A stretch of DNA of 64,000 nucleotides from Erigeron canadensis. Lineage: Eukaryota; Streptophyta; Magnoliopsida; Asterales; Asteraceae. The notes under the pieces were generated by a model that saw only the letters and a program-made list of their open reading frames with translations, ran no database searches and was not told the DNA's origin. Each line of letters opens with the position of its first letter. The stretch's first letter is position 1. Below, piece after piece: positions 48,010 through 57,353 of the stretch. Location: assembly GCF_010389155.1 (NCBI RefSeq), contig NC_057761.1:25938210-26002209 (forward strand). The letters are read 5' to 3'. Position numbers and translations under genes: made by a program.

Positions 48010-48534
48010 CTAAAAGTACTCCCCCTTTAGCATAAGGTACAAGCCTTTAAAGCATCCAACATAATTAACGGACTTAACGACGGTTAGGTAACAGACTTAA
48101 CGACTGTTAGGTGACGGACTTAACGACCCTTATTTTCTTTTTTTTTTACTACATAACTTTTACTTTTTAAACTTTCCACCTAATTTTTTTTTTTTTACAT
48201 TTCCCCTTTTACCTTTCATCACATAGCTCTTGCTTTTTAAACTTTCAACATACAAACTTTGTTTTTAGGTGTAAAATTTATTAACTGTTGTACTTTTTTT
48301 CATAAAACTTTGTTTTTAAACTTTGCTCAGAAAGTTTTCTTTTATTTTCTTTTACGATATAACTTTTGATTTCTAAATTTTATTACCAAAGTCTCATTTT
48401 CTTTACTTTGAACCACAACTTTTTTTTTCTTAACTTTTGTCACGCAAATTTTGTTTTTCGGCTTAATGTTTTTGTAACTTTTATCACCATAGTTGTGTTT
48501 TTCTCTCGGGGCAACGCCCGGGTAGAAATACTAA
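48010..48534 (+). mobile_element. Helitron-like insertion between the two MULE genes
   Basis: The 3' end is a hairpin CGGGGCAACGCCCGG (48508-48522), then GTAGAAATA and CTAA at 48531-48534, then T (CTRR-T). A 23-bp unit, ACTTAACGACGGTTAGGTAA, repeats about 2.5 times at 48070-48130. The body is T-rich with recurrent 'tttttaaactttc'. The left end is only approximate. Confidence 0.5.
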
Positions 48535-48725
48535 TATCTTATAATTTGGTACAATTTACATTTTAATTGTGTTGCAGATTTCAAAATATACAATATGACA
48601 TTTGCATATGAAACAATATAGACAGAAAAAGTGTTTGCATTTCCATTTGTATGTCAAATTACAACAACTGAAACACAAAATACCCAACAAAATACATCAA
48701 TTAATTTTTCAGAGAATAACATACA

Positions 48726-49208
48726 TCAATGTAAGGCCAATATACCCAACACAATACACAATAAAACTACAAGTAGTAACAAGACGACTAAAAACCTTTC
48801 ATAAATTGCCAATTTGGCCACTACCACTTGGTTATGTTGGTTACAATTCAATGTTTCAACCCTTGAATCCTTAATTTCTTCAGAGACGTGAGTAGATTTC
48901 AATCCCTCTATCTCATTATGCAAATCAAATAGCAAATCTTTGTAGTATTCACTTGGAAGTTCCTCATCCAAAAAATGGTACATTTTACACTTCTTCCTCT
49001 CGTCCTACCAAAGAAGAAACCCATTATAACAGAAAATCAAATTTCTAAAAATGATTTGACAAACACGTACCATAATCAGGCAACTTATAAATCTTCTTCC
49101 AGGGTTCTTTCGAGTCCACGAAATTCGAGGGTTTACGCGAAACCCACATTCACATATGTTGATGTTTCCTCTAGGTCTGCTTCTTCGATTTGATGAAGAT
49201 GTCGACAT
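48726..49208 (-). CDS. GRF zinc-finger protein with C-terminal membrane anchor, two exons
   Basis: Exon 1 is 49071-49208 (46 codons) and exon 2 is 48726-49004 (92 codons plus stop). The intron is 66 bp with GT at 49069-49070 and AG at 49005-49006, phase 0. The 138-residue product has a basic N-terminus (SSSNRRSRPRG), a GRF finger across the splice (CECG, then NPGRRFISC, then KKC and FLDEELP), a coiled stretch (YYKDLLFDLHNEIEGLKS), and a hydrophobic C-terminus FLVVLLLLVVLLCIVLGIL. GRF fingers bind single-stranded nucleic acid in other proteins. Here the role is unknown: it may be a MULE accessory factor or a captured host gene. It is intact, unlike the transposase. Confidence 0.75.
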
Positions 49209-49422
49209 GTTTGATTTAGGGCTTGGAATCTGGGATTTGTTGATTTAGGGTTTCAAATTGGGGGAAATTAAATTTGGGGGAAACCGTAAGTTTATTTTCT
49301 TGATATATATATATATAGATGTACACGTGGATAAGTCATTTTAAATGACTTGGCAATTTCAAATTAAAAAAAAAATGAAAAAACCGGCTAAATACAGGAC
49401 ACGTAAGCAGTAATTGATCGCG

Positions 49423-49535
49423 GGCCCACAAAAGTAATATTAACCGTTTCAATGTCTTTTAAAAGCAATTTTTTTTGTACGAGCCTCACAATAATAAAAG
49501 TGTCAAAGTACGAGCTCTTTCCATGCAATTAGCCC
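49423..49535 (-). repeat. MULE right terminal inverted repeat
   Basis: Reverse-complement partner of 43262-43373. It lies about 215 bp upstream of the GRF gene start and probably serves as its promoter. Confidence 0.9.
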
Positions 49536-49544
49536 AATGATTAA

Positions 49545-50301
49545 TCCTCCAAAATATTAATCTAAAAATCTTCTTACAACTATATAAATGTGACATGTGA
49601 ATTTCACTAATTCTCTTTTCTAATTTCACACTCTAATTTTTCACATGTCACCATCCTATTAATTAAGAGAATTTTTAGGCTAATAACTTAAGAGGATCAT
49701 TACCCATATAAATAAAGGTGTATATGATTTGATTTTTATAATTAGATACACTTAATGAATTTTTTATGAAGATAAATATTTGAGAGAAACAACAAAGATG
49801 AGAGGGGTATGTATTAATTACTTTTTGGAAAAAAATTAAAAATAAAATTTAACCTGCTATTATAGGTCATCAGGTCACATATGTTTAACCATGTATAAAA
49901 TTAAAAATTTTATGGGTGTTATATATCAATAATCTAATTTAATGGGTAATCATATATATAAAGAAAAATACATTGATCATTCCGTGTTTAATCCATAGAA
50001 ACTTTTAAAATTATGCTTACTTGACTATACCCTACATGTGTACAACATACAATACAAATTAAATAAGTACAGAAGTATGTTTTACTATGAAATAAAGTGG
50101 CATGAAGTTCTTAACGAAGGGAAGTGATATTTGTACCACTTATTTTGATAAGTCTACTACAACTGTGCATACTAACTTGTACAGTTAGCTATACAACTTG
50201 TACGATATGGTAAATCCATCAAATATAATGGTACGAATATCACTTCCCTTATTTAAAAATTAAAACTTTAGCATCATCATGCTAACACAATTCATATAGA
50301 A
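49545..50301. other. Right flank of the MULE, then block A resumes
   Basis: 49545 to about 50004 is AT-rich and lacks a block B partner. From about 50005 ('attatgcttacttgactata') the sequence matches 56890-57060 again, with about 130 bp extra at 50110-50250 that has an inverted-repeat look ('gaagggaagtgatatttgta' against 'aatatcacttccctt'). No gene. Confidence 0.55.
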
Positions 50302-50800
50302 CGAGATAAAGTACCCGCGCGTTGCGGCGGTGAGATGGTGAAGGTGATAGGTCATAGGAGATGATAGGTATGATAGCCAAATGCCTTAGCCGTATGGGCT
50401 CCGCCCTTGGGTTTAAAAATTTGTCGAAAGTATATCGAATAACATATTCAATGAAAGAGCATAGAATTTTAATAACACCCATATAATTTTTATAATTTAT
50501 CGATGTACAGTTTTTGAGATAAAAGATTTTGAATGAATTAGAGGAATAAAATAATTTATGAAGGAGAAAAAAAATGTGGTTGAGATTTGAGCAGAAAAAT
50601 GAAAATGAAAATGAAAATTGAGTAGAAAGTTGTGGGGCATTGATATATGGTACATCATGCATTATAATATGTACATTGTTGAAATTGAAAGTTGAAACTT
50701 TAACTGCTTTATAGTATAGTATATAGATACACAGTTGAAATTCAAAATTGAAAGTTGAAACCTTATTTGCTTTACAATACGGTATAGATAAAAAAAATGA
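50302..50800 (-). mobile_element. 499-bp non-autonomous Helitron with CTCG 3' end
   Basis: On the minus strand it starts TC after a host A (50801) and ends CTCG before a host T (50301), as Helitron insertion between A and T requires. Before the end is a GC hairpin region, CCGCCGCAACGCGCGGG. Block B lacks it: there 'attcatatagaa' near 57042-57053 runs on without the insert. The usual terminus is CTRR; CTCG is unusual. Confidence 0.7.
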
Positions 50801-50892
50801 TAAATACCCCAAAAACACATACATATTTAAGAACACAAAATTATTAAAATTCAGAAAGAGATAAATAAACCAGATTAAAAGTTAAACATTAA

Positions 50893-51187
50893 GGTCGCGT
50901 TTGGTTCACAGAATTTGATGGAATATGATGGAATTAGAATTGAATTTCATTCCTTAGTGTGTTTGGTTGGTTAAAGATGGAGGAATCACATTCCGTTGGA
51001 TTGTTAACATTCCCTCATTTGATGGAATCTCCATTCCTTGGGGATGGGGAAAGGAATCTCATTTCGTCCCTCACTTGAATCTTCAAAAAATCAAAAACAT
51101 TCCGTCAAATTCCATTCCTTCATATTCCAATTCCTTTGAAAGATTTCATTCCTTCCAAAAACATTCCGCGAACCAAACGCGCCCTAA
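50893..51187. mobile_element. Tourist-like MITE with TAA target duplication
   Basis: The left end GGTCGCGTTTGGTTCAC and the right end in reverse complement GGGCGCGTTTGGTTCGC are inverted repeats, with a TAA trinucleotide on each side. The body is made of 'attccattcc/ggaatg' motifs. Block B continues through the site without it (near 57152). Confidence 0.75.
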
Positions 51188-51239
51188 GATGATCAAAGAA
51201 AGCCTATGGAATAATGTTTCGATGATGATATATTGATAT

Positions 51240-51598
51240 TTGATATTTGTGCTTGCCAACGTGTAGTCGAATGAAGACAACCGCCCTATAATCAAGGTTC
51301 ACTACAGAGGGCAACAATATGCTCTTTTTCATATAAACTGTTGTTAATATAAACACTCGAACAGGTGACCCATATCACCACAATAACACAAGTATAAATT
51401 TTGTAAGTACATTGCAACGGGTTACTTAATTTTCCAATCTTATTGATTTGATTTGATTAGGGGGTCTACATCAAGTTCCTAGCAGATTGCTATACCCATA
51501 TCTGTTTCAATACCTAAACGACCTGTGCATCTACACTGGCTTCTGTTTTTGTTATTTAATGATTGGCTAGTGCGTATGAATTGCAATTTTTTTGTCAG
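51240..51598 (+). repeat. Unit 3 left part, shared with unit 4
   Basis: Matches 61285-61651 of unit 4: TTTGTGCTTG, 'acaatatgctc', 'aacactcgaacag', 'acattgcaacgg' and AGTTCCTAGCAGATTG in order. The last ~60 bp resemble the 3' end of the MSBP intron. Confidence 0.7.
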
Positions 51599-51701
51599 GA
51601 TGTTCTACGGTCCGAATGGGCCTTACACATTGTTTGCAGATAAGGATACAGGCAGAGCACTAGCAAGAAATGTCATCTGAAGAGAAAGATCTGACCAGTG
51701 G
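51599..51701 (+). pseudogene. MSBP exon 2 fragment (unit 3)
   Basis: After the retained intron end TTTTTTTGTCAG it reads MFYGPNGPYTLFADKDTGRA, close to MSBP exon 2 (MFYGPGGPYALFAGKDASRA). One base is missing at the 'caagaaatgtc' site relative to the parent, giving a stop shortly after. The rest of exon 2 is gone beyond GACCAGTGG. Confidence 0.85.
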
Positions 51702-52568
51702 ATGTAAATCATCATAGCATCTAAAAACGGTCATATTCAATTCAGGTAACATTCGTCAGTATTAATCGCAAAAAATACTTCCAACAGCAGCATAAGTGGT
51801 GGGAATAAGAGTGCTCCCATTGAACAACGGTTAGATTGAACCACCACACAAGAACATGTATAAAAAAACAATAATTTCTGCTATGCATCCTCCTAGCATT
51901 TATGCAGAAGATCTCGTGACTGCTGCTGGACATCTAGTGTTAATCATACCTAAGGGGCATCACATTATATCAAATGTTGGTGAACATAATTCTAGCATTG
52001 ATAATAATAACTAGAAGAGCCTTTTGCTTTAAATAGATCTTTTATATGTGATATTTTTGGCCCAAGTTAGTTGCATGTTGTTCTTTTATCCCCCTTCAAA
52101 GATATACATTAACTTGAAAAAAAGACTAAGTTTTGCAGTAAAGAATATACATATAACACTTGCATATTATTATGAACACGCCGGTGCAACTACACTAAAA
52201 CACAGATGAGTTGCGCAGAATATGCGATTAACCAACAAAAACTAAATATTTACTTAACTATATAATAACAATATTTCCACATATAATTAACACAACCATC
52301 AACTAAGGAACTTTGGTATGAGAAAAGGAAAATAACATAACACTTAAATCTGTCATTTTGAATGTCACATCAAATCTGAAGCATATGAAATTATTTAAGA
52401 ATTCAAGCATTTGCAAAGCGATAAATTTTAAGCAAGTCTCAAATGACGCAAATAATGACATCACTTAAATAAAACCAAAGTAATTTATTTTACCTTAAAA
52501 ACAAGCAACGTCCCTCCCTTAAGAAGTAGAAGATCAGTTTGTATATGCATCCATGACTTTTAATGCAA
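51702..52568. repeat. Unit 3 spacer
   Basis: Collinear with 61756-62643 of unit 4 and in part with 16190-16640 and 18300-18510 of unit 1. The ~1.66-kb segment 16640-18300 is not present here. No gene. Confidence 0.7.
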
Positions 52569-53852
52569 TCATCCATGTGTGATCATATGATTGGAAGATA
52601 TATACAAACCATCAGACTTATCAAGCAGAAGTAACGTTTCCATATAGGGACACAGAAAGAACGAATACTCTTCTCCATCAATGTGAAGATCATCGCCGTA
52701 GTTGGAGTGCCGTTTGTAAATTTGAATTCCACCATATGTGTCGAATTCTTTTCGCGTTTCGATTATTAGTTCACCTGTCTTCCTAAATCCTAGTATTTGA
52801 TTTATTGTGGCATCTGGTACATTAACATTGTATAGTTTTGTAAACGATCTACTAACACCTTGCTCCTTCATCATCCATAGACAACAAACTAATTCGCCTT
52901 GCTCGAACTCCCTATGGTATTCAAGCAAAACAAGCGACTCCCTTAGCTTAGCTATACTCTGAACACCACAAAGCCGGTTTGTTAAACTACCCGTGAGACT
53001 TATCTCTTTAAATTCTCTGGCAGTCAAATCAAATGACATGATCAAATAACATGATTGAGATTGAACAACTTGGGGATCAAACATATGAAAAGCAACCCAA
53101 TAGATAAATCTATCGATAACAACCTGAGACCCTCTAAGTCTAATTGATTCGCGAGGAAGACTGGTAGATAGAATACTCCAACTCCAAGTGCTCAAAGTAA
53201 AAACTTGAACTTTCCAAGGGTCGGTAATGCGTCTTATATCATTCCTTTCCCGCTTATAATCAATACATTTAATATTGATAACTATAGGATCAAAAGTGAC
53301 AGGACAAACCCCAAAACCAAAAACATTATCAACCCTAAGATCACAAAATTTCCCATTTGGCTTATCATACATATATGGCACTCGAAATCCAACGGATTTC
53401 CTTATAGAAACATTCCAAAGAACAACCATCTCTGTTTCATTGGAATGACGATCTGAGCATTTATAGTAGTAACCCTTAAAGCACAGCAAACCGTGAGAGC
53501 TACCAACTACCTTTGAATGGGGTTCAAGTCTCTTAATGAGGTAAGGAATGTCGGGAAAAAATTCGTATTGGGCAAAACCATGATCATAAGTATAATCAGC
53601 ATCATGATCAATACAAGTAAAATATATATCATCAACAGGATCGTCATCTAAATGATGCTCATAAGGAATTTTATACCTCAATATGTAACGATCTTTGGGC
53701 TGAGGGTGATGAACATACTAAGAAGCAATAAAATCTTGGCTGTCGATCAAAGACCTGAATGATTTTGATACAGTTCGGAATTGGATTAATGGCTCCAAAG
53801 GCAGCCTTTTCAAGATCTCCGCCTGAATTTCTAAAGGGATGTATTCTGGCAT
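52569..53852 (-). pseudogene. F-box protein, CPR1-like, single premature stop (unit 3)
   Basis: The best preserved copy. The ATG at 53850-53852 opens a normal F-box N-terminus (MPEYIPLEIQAEILKRLPL, then FRTVSKSFRSLIDS). A TAG at 53718-53720 ends it after 44 codons. The frame then continues open for 370 codons from 53681 to 52569: SSHGLLCFKG, TEMVVLWNVSIRK, VFGFGVCPVTFDP, WSILSTSLPRESIRL, FIYWVAFHMF, CLWMMKEQGVSRSF and QILGFRKTGELII. The total of ~427 residues fits the F-box plus FBA family, which recruits targets to SCF ubiquitin ligases. The later ATG at 53681 would give a protein without the F-box. Either a recent nonsense allele or an early pseudogene. Confidence 0.88.
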
Positions 53853-54169
53853 TTTGATCTGAGTTTGGTTTTTTCTTTAATTTTTTTTATTTGGATACGA
53901 ATTTATGAATGTTGAATAGTTTAGGGTTTTTCACAGTGAGGAATTTACATCTATCGGACTTTAATGAGGTTTAGTTACTCCTTTAGACTAAAATAGTAAA
54001 AAGCCCATTTACATCTATCTGATTATCTATCATCCATACGAGTCATACGACCATATAAAATCCTAATGTGTAGTATATGGTTCTGAGTTCTGACTATAAT
54101 TGATATTAATATTTATATGTATATGTATGTAAATATACTAGTAATTATTTTCAGTTAACATAAATAAAA
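53853..54169. other. 5' flank of the unit 3 F-box gene
   Basis: Presumed promoter remnant, with AT-rich sequence towards the next MULE. No coding signal. Confidence 0.5.
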
Positions 54170-55246
54170 AAGTTAAATACAAGAATGGTCCCCGTGGTTT
54201 GTCACTTTTTGCAACGACAGTCCCTCTCTTGATTTTTTAGCAACCATGGTTCCTGAATATATATGTTTCAGTTGCAACGGCGGTCCCTCACTAACAGAAT
54301 CGTTAATTAGTGTCGTTAAGTTTTCCATGTGAGTAGCACATGATGGGTATTAATGTTTTTCCACCTACACAAACAAAGGGGTGTTCAAAAGTATTTGTAT
54401 CCAAACACGTTATTTAAAAATCTAATTCGACATTATTTAAACCGTCGGGTATTCAAATTTCGGTTCAGATTTGGATTTAGATTTAGGTAAAGATTTTTGA
54501 AAACTTCGTATATTCAAATATCCAAAAGTTGGATATTCGACTTTCGGATATCCAAAAGGGATATTATGCCTATCTTATCTTGAAAGTTTTAGATATTTTG
54601 GATATCCAAAACCTTTGGATATGTGTTTGGATATTCAAATCCACTATCCGAAATTTTGAATATCTGAAATTCAGATAGCCAAATTTCAGGAAAAAAAAAA
54701 AAGTATCTTAGAAAAAGAATATCTCAAATATCTGAATTTTAGAAGAAAAATAAATATCATAGATATTTTCATTTTATTAGATATTGAGACTAACGTTTTG
54801 GATAATTTCGGATATTAAAACTAGGATTTTTTGATATCTTTTGATAGTTTCGAAATTTTAAAAAATGATATTGAAATTTAACCAAAAAAAAGTTCTAGAT
54901 ATCAGATATCAAAAATATCTGAAACTTTTCAAAAATCACTATTTGAATTTGAATCCAAAATTTATTGTATCCAACTTTTCAGAGAAAATCGGATCGAATT
55001 TTCAAATCATGGTTCAGATATGGATACTTTTGAACACCCCTCTGTTTATGCAGGAGGAAGGACATTAAAACCTCTCATGTGCTACTCACATGGGAAACTT
55101 AACGACACTAACTAACGGTTCCGTTAATAAGGGACTACCGTTGCAATTGAAACATATCTTCAGGGACCATGGTTGTTAAAAAATCAAGAGAGAGACTGTC
55201 ATTGCAAAAAGTGACAAATCACAGGGATCATTCTTGCATTTAACTC
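54170..55246. mobile_element. Non-autonomous MULE, 1.08 kb, ~185-bp inverted repeats
   Basis: A perfect 9-bp duplication TAAATAAAA flanks it (54161-54169 and 55247-55255). The arms match for about 185 bp, including GTCACTTTTTGCAA, CTCTCTTGATTTTTTA, ACCATGGT, TTAGTGTCGTTAAGTTT and CATGTGAGTAGCACATGA. A second element is nested in the middle. No transposase. Confidence 0.9.
54377..55041. mobile_element. Nested TIR element with GGATAT motifs
   Basis: The left end AGGGGTGTTCAAAAGTAT and the right end in reverse complement AGGGGTGTTCAAAAGTATCC are near-identical. The interior is dominated by repeated 'ggatat' and 'atatcc' strings. It is inside the 1.08-kb MULE. No clear target duplication, so the superfamily is unassigned (hAT-like ends). 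Confidence 0.65.
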
Positions 55247-55255
55247 TAAATAAAA

Positions 55256-57353
55256 TTTAAACTAGAGATGTACCCGTGCAATGACCATTAATATCTTGTG
55301 GAAGAACCAGTTTTTAATATGGTGGTGGCATAGATGGGGATGGTAACGATGATGGCATACATCGTTAGATCGAACACAAAAGAAAACACCGGAATCATTT
55401 TTATATGTAAAGATATGTATTGGATAAGTAAAATAATTATACTACTCTTTTGTTAGTTTAATGGTAAGGAGTATCCATTTATCGATGGGGTTTCAAGTTT
55501 AAATCTTTACTTAAATATTTTTATTTTGTTTACACTTGTTATATATGCAAGGTATTTTGGGTATATCATGTTCTTAATCTAGCAGAGCCTGTTACTTTGC
55601 CAGTATAAAATTAAATTTGTTTTCCAGTTTGTGTTTTAAGCTTTCTGGTTTAGATTGCATGAAGGCTTGGTGAAACAGTCAAGCTGCCTAGTAGAACGTG
55701 TAAGCCTGTATACTTGCGTTCTTTTTAAATTCGTTTTAAAACAATCTGACTTTTAGATTGCTCCATATCTGGATCTAAATGTGCTAGCTTGATTTGTTTT
55801 TATTGAACCTTTTTCTTTTTCTTAAACATCCTAACTTGCATTTTGCTCTGTATCTGAATTTAAATATACCAACTTGATTTTGTTTTTCTTAAACCTTTTT
55901 CTTTTTGGACACGTTTTTCCCTCACGTTGCTCTTTCATTTGCTTCAAGTGGTTTGTTTGTCAAAAAGGCAAATGGTACAAAAGACCGGATCTCTATTCTT
56001 TCAGCAATCTTCTTTTGATGATAAAAAAGAAAGAAGAGAAAGAACTGGGATTCTCATCACTCAATAACCTAATAATCCTTCTAACCATAAGATGACAACA
56101 TATTAAAAAAAATCAAAGAATAAGATTAGGAAAGAGATTTTCGGTAGAATCTACATGTCACTATCTTATGAATTTAAGAGAATTTTTATACTAACTTTTA
56201 AGAAGATTTATTATTTTCCTTGTTGAAGTTCTATTAATTTATTAGCAACAAAAGAATTTATTATTAGGATTCAAATGACTTTGGGGTATTAGGTATTTAA
56301 TTTGATCATCTATGATGAGTTTGGATAAATTTTTCCATCTGAAATTTTAGATAAAGTTTTCTCATCAACCAGTTTAAATTGGAAAATAATCTATTCAGTG
56401 GAGGACTCTTTAAAGCGAACTCGATTAACACAATATATGATGTAGCTTCCAATATTCACAAAGTAATTTATATATTAAAAAAAAATGGCATGCCACAATT
56501 TAGGCTCAATAATTCAAGTTTATAAAAAAAACTCAATTTTAATAGTGTCTGTGCCCAGATGTCCTCCAAACAAATAGTCAAATTATTATCACGAAAAAAT
56601 GTCGCTTGAATATACCAAGTCTAGGCGTTTAGCATTGAGCATATGGTTTGTCTCAATAACTAAAGTAAACAATAAAACAATGACTGCCCATTGCCTAAAA
56701 AACTTAAAAGGCATTTCCAATTTGTTACTATGATTAATAGCGGCCTTGAATCAAGAAATTCAAGACGTATGTGGTTTTTGGGATTGCTTTTGTACTGCAA
56801 GTTATATATAACTACTTACAGGAAAAGGTATTTTAGAGGGTAATCATAATTCATAAATGTTTATAAACCTTAAATCTTAAACTTATAACTTTTTAAAAAT
56901 TATGCTTACTTGACTATATCCAATACGTGTACAACAACAATACAAAATAAATAAGTAGTATGTTTTACTCTGAAGTCTGAACTAAAGTGGCATGAAGTCC
57001 TTCACTAAAAATCAAAACTATAGCATCATCATGCTAACTCAATTCATATAGAAGAACAAGCATAATAAAACCCACAAAAACCCATATCTCAAAACACAAC
57101 ATTATTAAAATTCACGAACGAGATGATCAAACTACATTAAAACTTAAACAGTAGGACGATCAAATAAAGCCTATGGAATAATGTTTAGATGATGATATTG
57201 ATAAAACTGGGGTTTGTTAGTATCACCGGACAAAAAATTAAAATTAAAAAACAATGTTGTTATAGAGAATTATATATTGTTATAAATTGGGGCGGGGTAT
57301 GATTAGGGTCAGATTAAAAGGAAGTTTGTTCAAAAAGATTTAAGAAAATTACA
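55256..57353. other. Left part of block B, no gene
   Basis: Minus-strand CTAG at 55262-55265 after a GC-richer 'gcacgggtacatct' suggests a decayed Helitron end. From about 55930 the sequence is the empty-site partner of block A. Short frames here have no support. Confidence 0.5.

Larger units (their letters stand above)
43262..49535 (+). mobile_element. 6.27-kb MULE with transposase and convergent GRF gene
   Basis: A perfect 9-bp duplication AATGATTAA flanks it (43253-43261 and 49536-49544). The terminal inverted repeats are about 110 bp: left 43262-43373 begins GGGCTAATTGCACGGAAAGG, and right 49423-49535 in reverse complement begins GGGCTAATTGCATGGAAAGA. About nine in ten positions match by eye. 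It carries a MURA-type transposase gene on the plus strand and a spliced GRF zinc-finger gene on the minus strand, tail to tail. A Helitron-like end lies between them. Its host stretch is missing from block B. Confidence 0.95.
33131..53870. repeat. Duplicated block A (carries many insertions)
   Basis: When its transposable elements are removed, this block is collinear with block B (55930-64000). Matching segments: 33190-33681 with 56030-56530; 35282-35423 with 56530-56680; 40994-41213 with 56680-56900; 50005-50301 with 56890-57060; 50801-51235 with 57060-57205; 51240-53870 with 61290-64000. The junctions are where elements sit in A but not in B, or the reverse. Confidence 0.8.

Noticed and set aside
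50282..50836. 184-codon minus-strand frame
   Set aside because: It lies over the 0.5-kb Helitron and crosses both of its borders. Composition is low-complexity Phe/Ser/Tyr with no family resemblance.
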